A DNA stretch of 20,882 nt, from positions 1-20,882 of the forward strand of contig CAZWLL010000037.1 of assembly GCA_964634795.1 (NCBI GenBank), given 5' to 3'. Positions 15,355 through 20,882 of the stretch are shown piece after piece. The number at the start of each line of letters is the position of its first letter. Position 1 is the first letter of the stretch. Origin of the DNA: UMGS1696 sp964634795 (lineage in GTDB: Bacteria; Bacillota; Clostridia; Oscillospirales; CAG-272). Below the pieces are notes generated by a model. That model was not told the DNA's origin. It worked only from the letters and a program-made list of their open reading frames with translations, and did not search any database. The position numbers and the translations under genes are program-made.

Positions 15355-15374
15355 CTTCAATTGCCTTACCGCAA
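15355..15374. repeat. Second copy of the 20-nt dispersed repeat
   Basis: CTTCAATTGCCTTAC followed by C then GCAA matches 20-39 in 19 of 20 positions. Here the outer arms differ: CTTCAA (15355-15360) could pair with TTGAAG (15392-15397). The rest of the 15265-15480 stretch holds an A/T-rich segment and a T8 run but nothing I can name. Confidence 0.5.
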
Positions 15375-15480
15375 CCGCGCAAGCTTTGTTCTTGAAGCGT
15401 AACAATTCATTAATATCACAAATGATAAAAATTCATCATAACCGCCTGTTTTTTTTGGTAACTATTGAATCGCATTTATA

Positions 15481-15510
15481 TTGACACACAGTGCGTTATT
15501 GTGATATACT
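15481..15510 (+). promoter_or_regulatory. Sigma-A promoter of the NCS2 permease
   Basis: TTGACA (15481-15486), 18-bp spacer, TATACT (15505-15510). The implied start near 15517 gives a 5' leader of about 170 nt, long for a single transporter gene and containing a terminator. Confidence 0.75.
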
Positions 15511-15559
15511 TTATCGAATGAAAAAATACGGTTTGCGCTAAGAAAGCTCTATCTTTAAT

Positions 15560-15654
15560 CCGATACAGTGATGTCGGCAAGGTCAGCTGATATTGTAAGC
15601 GTTTTACGCATAAATACGGTTGTGTCTTGCCCGGATGAACGGCAGGACTTTTTT
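15560..15654 (+). promoter_or_regulatory. Candidate transcription attenuator / unassigned leader RNA
   Basis: Three elements: a 6-bp hairpin CCGATA (15560-15565) / TGTCGG (15572-15577); a segment GGCAAG (15576-15581) exactly complementary to CTTGCC (15626-15631); and an intrinsic terminator GTCTTGCC (15624-15631) / GGCAGGAC (15641-15648) followed by six T (15649-15654). Pairing of GGCAAG with the terminator's 5' arm would be an antiterminator, and it competes with the first hairpin, which shares 15576-15577. A further small hairpin GCGT/ACGC lies at 15599-15609. I see no purine riboswitch core, PyrR-type loop or T-box. The ligand is unknown; the mechanism is inferred from complementarity only. 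Confidence 0.55.
15624..15654 (+). terminator. Intrinsic terminator inside the permease leader
   Basis: An 8-bp stem (one G-T pair) with loop CGGATGAAC and a six-T tail, ending 35 nt before the permease ATG. No other gene on this strand lies just upstream to use it, which points to conditional termination. Confidence 0.75.
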
Positions 15655-15689
15655 AATGCAAAAAAACAAAAATATCATCGGAGGATTTT

Positions 15690-17075
15690 ATGAAACTGTA
15701 TTATCAACCCAGTGACAAACCCAAGTTCGGTCAGCTGATAGTCTTCGCTATTCAGCAGCTGCTTGCTATAATGGCCGCAACACTTGTTGTTCCCGTTATC
15801 ACAGGCAACGGAATGAGCCCCGCAGCAGCATTGTTCGGAGCAGGCGCAGGTACACTTGTATACGTTCTTTTCACATTAAGAAGAAGCCCCGTTTTCCTCG
15901 GTTCTTCTTTCGCGTTCCTCGGCTCAATGGCAACCGCTTTCGCAGGTGCCGCAACCGTTGAAGTAGGCTACCTCGGATTAATCATCGGCGCGATTTTCGC
16001 AGGTCTTGTTTATGTTGTTATCGCAATTCTCGTTAAAGCTGCAGGCGTTGACTGGCTCAACAAATTAATGCCCGCAGTTGTTATCGGTCCTACAGTTGCC
16101 ATCATCGGTCTTTCTCTCGCAGGCAACGCTATCAGCGATATTCAGTCAAGCGGTACAGGCACAGCTGCTACAAACCTCTGCATTCTTTGCGGTGTAGTAA
16201 CATTGTTTGTAACAATCCTCTGCTCAACATTCGGCAAGAAGATGGCACGCCTTATCCCCTTCATTATCGGTATCCTCGCAGGCTATGCAGTAGCGGCTGT
16301 ATTTACGGTTATCGGAATCGCTACAGGCAATGAAGCTCTTCAGGTTATTAACTTCGGCGAGTTCAGCATTCTCGTTGAGGGCGGCGTTGGTCTTCACACA
16401 TTCTTCGCAATTCCCGAATTCACATTCATCAGAGCTCTCGGCGGCTTCAGTGATATATCAGGTCAGTATATCGGCACAATAGCAGTTGCATATATTCCCG
16501 TTGCTCTCGTAGTATTCGCGGAACATGTTGCAGACCACAAGAATATTTCCACAATCATTGAGCATGACCTTCTTGTAGATCCCGGACTTTCACGCACTCT
16601 TCTCGGTGACGGTGTAGGTTCAATGGTAGGCGCGTTCTTCGGCGGATGCCCCAACACAACTTACGGTGAATCTATCGCTTGCGTAGCTATCACAGGAAAC
16701 GCATCCGTTGCCACAATCATCGCAACAGCGGTTCTCGCAATAATCATTTCCTTCCTTTCTCCCTTCGTTGCATTCGTTAACTCCATTCCTTCATGCGTAA
16801 TGGGCGGTGTCTGCATCGCGCTTTACGGATTCATCGCAGTATCAGGTCTTAAGATGGTTCAGAAGGTTGACCTTGAAGACAACAAGAACCTCTTCGTTGT
16901 ATCCACAATTCTTATCTGCGGTATCGGCGGTCTTTCCGTTAAGTTCGGTGAAGTTACTATTACCGCTATCGCTACGGCACTTATTCTCGGTATCATTGTT
17001 AACCAGATGCTCGGCGGAAGCAAAGCCGCAGACAGTGCCGCAATCAGCGACGGTAAGAATAACAAAAAGAACTGA
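15690..17075 (+). CDS. uraA: NCS2-family uracil/xanthine permease (UraA-like)
   Basis: A 461-residue integral membrane proton symporter for a nucleobase. Hydrophobic segments fill most of the length, consistent with about 14 helices. Family markers: QQLLAIMAATLVVP in the first helix (22-35), FAEHV with the substrate-binding glutamate (E278), and GGCPNTTYGES (318-328) with the second glutamate E327, corresponding to the UraA-type motif GGPPNTTYGE. A Gln takes the place of the His often found in helix 1, and Cys replaces Pro in the second motif. The UraA-like pattern favours uracil but xanthine cannot be excluded. CGGAGG (15679-15684) precedes the ATG. Transcription appears to pass through an attenuator-like leader. 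Codon use is highly biased, as in fucI. The short hydrophilic tail is Asn/Lys-rich. Confidence 0.9.
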   Translation: MKLYYQPSDKPKFGQLIVFAIQQLLAIMAATLVVPVITGNGMSPAAALFGAGAGTLVYVLFTLRRSPVFLGSSFAFLGSMATAFAGAATVEVGYLGLIIGAIFAGLVYVVIAILVKAAGVDWLNKLMPAVVIGPTVAIIGLSLAGNAISDIQSSGTGTAATNLCILCGVVTLFVTILCSTFGKKMARLIPFIIGILAGYAVAAVFTVIGIATGNEALQVINFGEFSILVEGGVGLHTFFAIPEFTFIRALGGFSDISGQYIGTIAVAYIPVALVVFAEHVADHKNISTIIEHDLLVDPGLSRTLLGDGVGSMVGAFFGGCPNTTYGESIACVAITGNASVATIIATAVLAIIISFLSPFVAFVNSIPSCVMGGVCIALYGFIAVSGLKMVQKVDLEDNKNLFVVSTILICGIGGLSVKFGEVTITAIATALILGIIVNQMLGGSKAADSAAISDGKNNKKN

Positions 17076-17108
17076 TTTCGTAATCGAAGACTTAAAATAA
17101 ATAACAAA

Positions 17109-17201
17109 AAATACTGCCGATGCGGTTTATGCTGCGGCTCCGAAAAGTTAGACTGAAGACTAACGATTGGAGATCACAGCATAATGTGTCGGCAGTATTT
17201 T
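17109..17201. terminator. Large multi-helix bidirectional terminator (or structured RNA)
   Basis: Nested helices: AATACTGCCGA (17110-17120) / TCGGCAGTATT (17189-17199); TTATGCTG (17127-17134) / CAGCATAA (17177-17184); CTCC (17138-17141) / GGAG (17169-17172); GTTAG (17147-17151) / CTAAC (17160-17164). An A-run before and T-run after make it a terminator in both directions for the convergent permease and pncC genes. At about 91 nt it is much larger than the other terminators here, so an added role as an RNA element is conceivable. Confidence 0.8.
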
Positions 17202-17222
17202 TGTCTTTAAATTGTTTTCGCT

Positions 17223-17717
17223 TTAAAACTCACCGCGAGCTTTTTCGATTACAAGACGCATCGCGTGCTCTGCTGTCATATGTCTGATTTCACTTCTCGA
17301 GTAAAGCTTTTCACTGCAGAAATGCATGGTTTCGGTGTAGACACCTTTATCATCTGCTACACCGAAGCATACGGTTCCCACAGGCTTTTCTGGAGTTCCG
17401 CCTCCCGGACCCGCTATACCGGTAACCGACACCGCAATATCACAGTGAAGCTTCTTCAGCGCACCCGATGCCATATAATATGCGCATTTCTCGGATACCG
17501 CACCGACTGTTTCGATAACGTCAAACGGTACATCGAGCACCTCTTCCTTTACTTCATTCGCGTATGATATAATACCGCCGAGCAGCACATCGGATGCACC
17601 GGGAACATCGGCAATCATCGCCGCAATCATTCCCGCAGTACAGCTTTCTGCGGTTCCGACAGTCAATCTGCGCTGCCTGAGCTCATCTATGAGCTCGGCT
17701 GCAATATTCTTTTCCAT
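17223..17717 (-). CDS. pncC: Nicotinamide-nucleotide amidase (CinA C-terminal domain family)
   Basis: A 164-residue stand-alone CinA C-terminal domain protein. Enzymes of this family deamidate nicotinamide mononucleotide to nicotinic acid mononucleotide in NAD recycling. Visible: TAESCTAG (22-29) with the catalytic serine S25, SYANEVK (51-57), VGAVSE (71-76) and VTGIAGPGGGTPEKPVGTV (98-116). The usual motif is AESCTGG, here AESCTAG, a small change. Length is normal for the single-domain form; there is no N-terminal molybdopterin-like domain as in full CinA. A GAGGT site precedes the ATG. It stands alone, convergent with the permease and sharing its terminator. An inverted repeat GAGAATTTC (17749-17757) / GAAATTCTC (17766-17774) lies about 32 bp upstream of its start and might be regulatory. 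Confidence 0.93.
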   Translation of the reverse strand: MEKNIAAELIDELRQRRLTVGTAESCTAGMIAAMIADVPGASDVLLGGIISYANEVKEEVLDVPFDVIETVGAVSEKCAYYMASGALKKLHCDIAVSVTGIAGPGGGTPEKPVGTVCFGVADDKGVYTETMHFCSEKLYSRSEIRHMTAEHAMRLVIEKARGEF

Positions 17718-17748
17718 AAGTTATACCTCACTATTTATCCTAAAAACG

Positions 17749-17774
17749 GAGAATTTCAGGTCATGGAAATTCTC
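17749..17774. promoter_or_regulatory. Inverted repeat upstream of pncC
   Basis: A perfect 9-bp palindrome GAGAATTTC / GAAATTCTC with an 8-nt loop and no T-run. It could be an operator or a hairpin in the pncC leader. No clear promoter for pncC was found. Confidence 0.35.
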
Positions 17775-17867
17775 GTGGAGCGGGTGTACAAGCTAAAACA
17801 ATAATACATGCTTTATCCCGCAACGGGAGTGGTTACTTTTACTATTAAGCTATTAAGTATCCCCATT

Positions 17868-17902
17868 CAAAAATAGGTCCGACGTTTTCCGTCGGACCTA
17901 TT
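17868..17902 (-). terminator. Terminator of the Gfo/Idh/MocA oxidoreductase gene
   Basis: A perfect 13-bp stem AATAGGTCCGACG (17872-17884) / CGTCGGACCTATT (17890-17902) with loop TTTTC; on the minus strand it ends in TTTTTG. It begins 12 bp after the stop codon. Confidence 0.9.
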
Positions 17903-17914
17903 CGATTTATAGAT

Positions 17915-18961
17915 TTACCAAACGATCTTTTCTCCGCCGTTTTCAGCTGACTTGAATGCGTCAAGTATAATCTTGAGTACGCATCTCATCTGGTCGTGAG
18001 TTACCATCTGTTCTTCGATACCGTCAATAGCGCGGACGAAGTTGCGGTAATAATCATGTACGTCTGACTGCGGCTTTTCAATATCATATTCGTCAACTGT
18101 TATGCTGTCTCTGGGAGCCATTGTCTTTGTGAGACCGCTCGCGTTCTGAACGGGGAGAACGTCTGCTTCGTTCCATGCCTTGCACTTAACAACGTGAGCC
18201 GGAACTCTCCAGTCAGTTATAATCGCGCTTCCGCCTTTAGCTCTCATGTAGAAACGAGGCATAGCGATGAAGTTGTATGTTCCGACTTCAAGGTAAGCCT
18301 TCTGACCGTTCTTGAATTCGAGCCAAAGCTGGAATCCGTCATCAACCTCATCATTTGTTATGTGGTCGAATGTGCAGCGTACCGATGCGATATCATATCC
18401 GAGAATCATGCACGCCTGGTCGATAATGTGTACACCCCAGTCGTAAAGCATACCGCCGCCGTACTTCTTGATTCCTCTCCAGTCGGAGGGAATACCGCGG
18501 CTTCCGTGAATTCTCGACTCGATATTGATTACCTCGCCGATTTCACCGCTGTCGTGAATTTTCTTCATTGCGAGAGCGTCAACGTCAAAGCGTCTGTTCT
18601 GGTGTACAGAGAAGATTTTGTGGTTCTTGTTAGCTACGGCAATCATTCTCTCGAGACTGTCCATGGAAAGAGTAACAGGCTTTTCGCTGATTACGTTCTT
18701 GCCGTGATTAAGCGCGTCAACGGCGATTTCCTCATGAACATCGTTCGGAGTAGCTACGGTTACCATGTCGATTGACGGGTCGGACAGAAGCTCTTCACGG
18801 CTTGAGTATACCTTGATACCGTTCTTCTTTGCGAGTTCGCGTTTCTTTTCGTCGATATCATAGATTCCCGCGAGATTGCAGACATCGCTTGTAAGCAGAT
18901 TCTTTACATGGAATCCCGCACCCATTCCTCCGTATCCTATTACGGCAGCATTCTTTTTCAT
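17915..18961 (-). CDS. Gfo/Idh/MocA family NAD(P)-dependent oxidoreductase
   Basis: A 348-residue cytoplasmic dehydrogenase acting on a sugar, inositol or related polyol. The N-terminal Rossmann domain has GYGGMG (9-14); the EKP motif (93-95) carries the conserved lysine K94; GGGMLYDWGVHIIDQA (168-183) holds the catalytic His-type segment with H178. The C-terminal alpha/beta domain follows. The ATG at 18961 is preferred: GGAG (18971-18968) is 6 nt upstream, whereas the in-frame ATG at 18973 overlaps this site. A TTGACA/TATAAT promoter lies about 140 bp upstream. It stands divergent to the sulfatase gene, which hints at shared use of a decorated sugar, but the substrate cannot be read from the sequence. 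Confidence 0.9.
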   Translation of the reverse strand: MKKNAAVIGYGGMGAGFHVKNLLTSDVCNLAGIYDIDEKKRELAKKNGIKVYSSREELLSDPSIDMVTVATPNDVHEEIAVDALNHGKNVISEKPVTLSMDSLERMIAVANKNHKIFSVHQNRRFDVDALAMKKIHDSGEIGEVINIESRIHGSRGIPSDWRGIKKYGGGMLYDWGVHIIDQACMILGYDIASVRCTFDHITNDEVDDGFQLWLEFKNGQKAYLEVGTYNFIAMPRFYMRAKGGSAIITDWRVPAHVVKCKAWNEADVLPVQNASGLTKTMAPRDSITVDEYDIEKPQSDVHDYYRNFVRAIDGIEEQMVTHDQMRCVLKIILDAFKSAENGGEKIVW

Positions 18962-19103
18962 ATTAAGCTCCATTCTCCGCGCACATAACGATCAGAGCGC
19001 GGTAATAAAATAAATTAGAAACGATAATTATATTATAAGAAATATCATGACCGATATTTGTTATTGCAAAAACAATTACGGTAATATAAATACCCTTAAC
19101 TAT

Positions 19104-19131
19104 ATTATATAAAAAAAATGAGGATTGTCAA
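19104..19131 (-). promoter_or_regulatory. Probable promoter of the Gfo/Idh/MocA gene
   Basis: On the minus strand: TTGACA (19131-19126), 16-bp spacer, TATAAT (19109-19104). It implies a leader of about 135 nt to the ATG at 18961. The region 18962-19353 contains only this promoter, the sulfatase promoter and AT-rich sequence. Confidence 0.65.
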
Positions 19132-19236
19132 GAGGATAACACAATAATCATAATTACGCTGAAGCAAAAAAAGATGGACAGAATTTTACTTTAAATTGTG
19201 TTCGCAAAAATTAAATTACAGTGTCGCATTTGCTTA

Positions 19237-19265
19237 TTGATTTCATTATGTTTTTCAGCTATAAT
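19237..19265 (+). promoter_or_regulatory. Sigma-A promoter of the sulfatase gene
   Basis: TTGATT (19237-19242), 17-bp spacer, consensus TATAAT (19260-19265), about 88 bp before the ATG at 19354. Confidence 0.8.
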
Positions 19266-19353
19266 AAGTCTGTAATAACAAAAAATATGCGGGATACTCT
19301 GAATGGTAACCTTATATCAGAGTCTTCTTAATGCTATTAAAGCGGAGAATAAT

Positions 19354-20775
19354 ATGAGTTCAAAGAAACCTAACCTGATTTATATGTTTGCCGATCAGCT
19401 CAGACTGTGCAGTATGGGATATTACGGCGATAAAAAAGCGATTACTCCGAACATTGACGCGTTAGCGGAGAACAGCTGCAATCTGATAAACGCGGTATCC
19501 GGTCATCCCGTGTGTGCTCCGTACAGAGCATCGCTGTTTACCGGCAAATACACGACAAGCACCGGTATGGTCATTAACGAAATAAGACTGAACCCGAATC
19601 ATCGTTCCTTTGCGCATGTGCTTGACGATGAAGGCTATAATACGGCGTACATCGGAAAATGGCATATGTACGCAAATCAGCTCGGACATCACTCCGATCC
19701 GAAAAACTCGTATATTCCCGAGGGTGAGGATCGTCTCGGATTTAACGGACTTTTCGCGGCGTACAATTTCCATCATGAAAATTACGGCGAGACATCTTAT
19801 TATCACCTGAATTCACCCGAGAAAATTCACTATGACGGATTCGAGCCCGATTGTCAAACGGATATGGCAATAGATGAAATGAAACGCCTTGCGGCTGAGG
19901 ATAAACCGTTCGCGCTGTTTTTGTCAATAGGTATACCTCACGATCCGTGGGATGAGTGGAACTGTGACCCGACAGCGTACAAAATGTTCGAGAATACAGA
20001 GTTCAGCCTGCCTGAAAACTACCTGCCCGACAACGACCCTTATGCCGATGACTGGGCTAAGCTTTCCGAGGAGGAAAGAAAGCTCCTGCCGTATTGGATG
20101 AAGGGATACTACTCAATGGCTGAAAAGGTCGACGAAGAGGTCGGACGCATGCTGAGTGCAATAAAGGAAGCGGGAATTGAGAACGACACGATATTTGTGT
20201 TTACATCGGATCACGGTGAATTATTCGGCGCACACGGAAGACGCGCGAAAAACATTTTTTACGAAGAAGCCGTAAGAGTACCGTTCCTTGTGAGATATCC
20301 GGATAAATTGAAGAACGGCGAAAGAGATGTATGCCTCAATACCGTAGATATAATGCCGACACTGCTTTCTATGATGGGAATGAAGGATGAAATTCCACAA
20401 GAGGTAGAAGGAAGAGATTTATCTGAAGCCGTACTCGGACGAGAGGGAGCGGATGAGCCGTACGGAGCGCTTATGATGGGCACCGGAGCCACGGCAGCGT
20501 GGGAGGACGGTCACGAATGGAGAGCGTACAGGACGGACAGATATACCTACGCATTATATTTAAAAGACGGTGCGGAGCTGCTGTTCGACAATGTGAATGA
20601 CCCTCTGCAGATGAACAACCTTGCCATGAATCCGGAATATTTCTCAAAGAAGGTGGAGCTGAGAAACGAAATGTACGCTGAGATGAACCGTATAGGCGAC
20701 CGTTTCCACATCAGCAGCTATTACCGCGACAATTGGACACGTGACAGAATAATACTTAAAACCAAAGCGGATTAA
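19354..20775 (+). CDS. Sulfatase, formylglycine (Cys) type
   Basis: A 473-residue arylsulfatase-superfamily hydrolase that would remove sulfate esters, here plausibly from a sugar. No signal peptide is visible, so it is likely cytoplasmic. Key motif CAPYR (C54-R58) fits C-x-P-x-R, in which the cysteine is converted to formylglycine; GKWH lies at 101-104 and the metal-binding DHG at 286-288. Near the N-terminus ADQ (13-15) replaces the more common paired aspartates. The ATG at 19354 is chosen because GGAG (19344-19347) is 6 nt upstream; an in-frame ATG at 19303 lacks a ribosome site. No maturase (anSME or FGE) is in the window, so activation must occur in trans. Codons are AT-richer than in fucI. 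A phosphonate hydrolase or phosphodiesterase of the same superfamily is an alternative. Confidence 0.88.
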   Translation: MSSKKPNLIYMFADQLRLCSMGYYGDKKAITPNIDALAENSCNLINAVSGHPVCAPYRASLFTGKYTTSTGMVINEIRLNPNHRSFAHVLDDEGYNTAYIGKWHMYANQLGHHSDPKNSYIPEGEDRLGFNGLFAAYNFHHENYGETSYYHLNSPEKIHYDGFEPDCQTDMAIDEMKRLAAEDKPFALFLSIGIPHDPWDEWNCDPTAYKMFENTEFSLPENYLPDNDPYADDWAKLSEEERKLLPYWMKGYYSMAEKVDEEVGRMLSAIKEAGIENDTIFVFTSDHGELFGAHGRRAKNIFYEEAVRVPFLVRYPDKLKNGERDVCLNTVDIMPTLLSMMGMKDEIPQEVEGRDLSEAVLGREGADEPYGALMMGTGATAAWEDGHEWRAYRTDRYTYALYLKDGAELLFDNVNDPLQMNNLAMNPEYFSKKVELRNEMYAEMNRIGDRFHISSYYRDNWTRDRIILKTKAD

Positions 20776-20776
20776 A

Positions 20777-20817
20777 AAAAGTCTGCCTTGTGGACAAGCA
20801 TCCACAGGCAGACTTTT
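20777..20817. terminator. Bidirectional terminator after the sulfatase
   Basis: AAAAGTCTGCC (20777-20787) / GGCAGACTTTT (20807-20817) and TGTGGA (20789-20794) / TCCACA (20801-20806), one bulged T at 20788 and a 6-nt loop, A-run before and T-run after. It would also stop the minus-strand gene ending at 20828. Confidence 0.88.
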
Positions 20818-20827
20818 ATATTTATAC

Positions 20828-20882
20828 TCAAATGTTATATTCGGCATAGGAACGATACAGCATTCCGTCCCATCCGTCAGTG
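20828..20882 (-). CDS. C-terminal end of an unidentified minus-strand gene (partial)
   Basis: The minus strand reads TDGWDGMLYRSYAEYNI then TGA at 20830-20828, with coding-like composition and a terminator 10 bp beyond. Only 17 residues are present; the family cannot be named. It runs off the window edge. Confidence 0.5.
   Translation of the reverse strand, partial: TDGWDGMLYRSYAEYNI

Noticed and set aside
15160..15405. 82-residue N-terminal extension of the second solute-binding protein
   Set aside because: The extension would bury the lipoprotein signal peptide, extends past the TATAAT promoter, and the downstream ATG has an excellent ribosome site.
15335..15480. Short plus-strand open frame preceded by GGAGGAG (at 15326-15332)
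   Set aside because: It has no ATG, GTG or TTG at the right distance, unremarkable composition and crosses the dispersed repeat; coding is unsupported.
15594..15610. CcpA cre or LacI-type operator (TGTAAGCGTTTTACGCA)
   Set aside because: It misses the final CA of the cre consensus and the arms are shifted by one base from a true LacI palindrome; the GCGT/ACGC pairing is better explained as a small hairpin in the leader.
15517..15654. Known purine riboswitch in front of the permease
   Set aside because: The conserved purine aptamer core and its kissing-loop sequences are not present.

Overview
The window looks like part of a draft (probably metagenome-assembled) genome of an anaerobic, carbohydrate-using Clostridia/Oscillospiraceae-type Firmicute. 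The pointers are Gram-positive style AGGAGG ribosome sites, canonical TTGACA-17-TATAAT promoters, compact intrinsic terminators, a two-gene split transketolase, Cys-lipoprotein solute-binding proteins with Clostridia-style DxNxDG loops, and 100-N scaffold gaps. Taxonomy is inference. There is no plasmid, phage, IS element, CRISPR array, rRNA or tRNA in what can be read.

Layout. 1-175: non-coding lead-in with a hairpin repeat. 176-886: livF, the last gene of a branched-chain amino acid ABC transporter whose other genes lie to the left. 1053-4420: a small ribbon-helix-helix protein followed by the disaggregase clpB. 4544-6434: split transketolase on the minus strand, convergent with clpB and sharing a bidirectional terminator; its first gene is cut by a 100-N gap. 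6712-8214: an orphan lipoprotein solute-binding protein (minus). 8215-8783: a divergent intergenic region with a structured repeat broken by the second 100-N gap. 8784-13574: a GH38 alpha-mannosidase and an L-fucose isomerase (plus). 13660-15159: a second orphan solute-binding lipoprotein, paralogous to the first (minus). 15160-15689: a divergent region containing an attenuator-like leader. 15690-17075: NCS2 uracil/xanthine permease. 17223-17717: pncC (minus). 17915-18961: Gfo/Idh/MocA oxidoreductase (minus). 19354-20775: Cys-type sulfatase (plus). 20828-20882: C-terminal tip of another minus-strand gene.

How the genes fit. Between 6.7 and 20.8 kb, alpha-mannosidase, L-fucose isomerase, sulfatase, a sugar-type dehydrogenase and two solute-binding proteins suggest use of decorated glycans (mucin-type, N-glycan-like or sulfated fucose-rich), with split transketolase feeding the pentose phosphate pathway. 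However, each gene has its own promoter, there is no ABC permease, fuculokinase, aldolase, sulfatase maturase or dedicated regulator in the window, so this is a loose neighbourhood and not a proven operon.

Most interesting unexplained items: (1) the ~95-bp structured repeat between the first solute-binding protein and the mannosidase, where the assembly gap is bordered by two identical 55-mers, implying an unresolved tandem array ending just before the mannosidase promoter; (2) the leader of the NCS2 permease, with an intrinsic terminator 35 nt before the start codon and an upstream segment complementary to the terminator's 5' arm, matching no riboswitch class I recognise; (3) a 91-nt multi-helix element between the permease and pncC.
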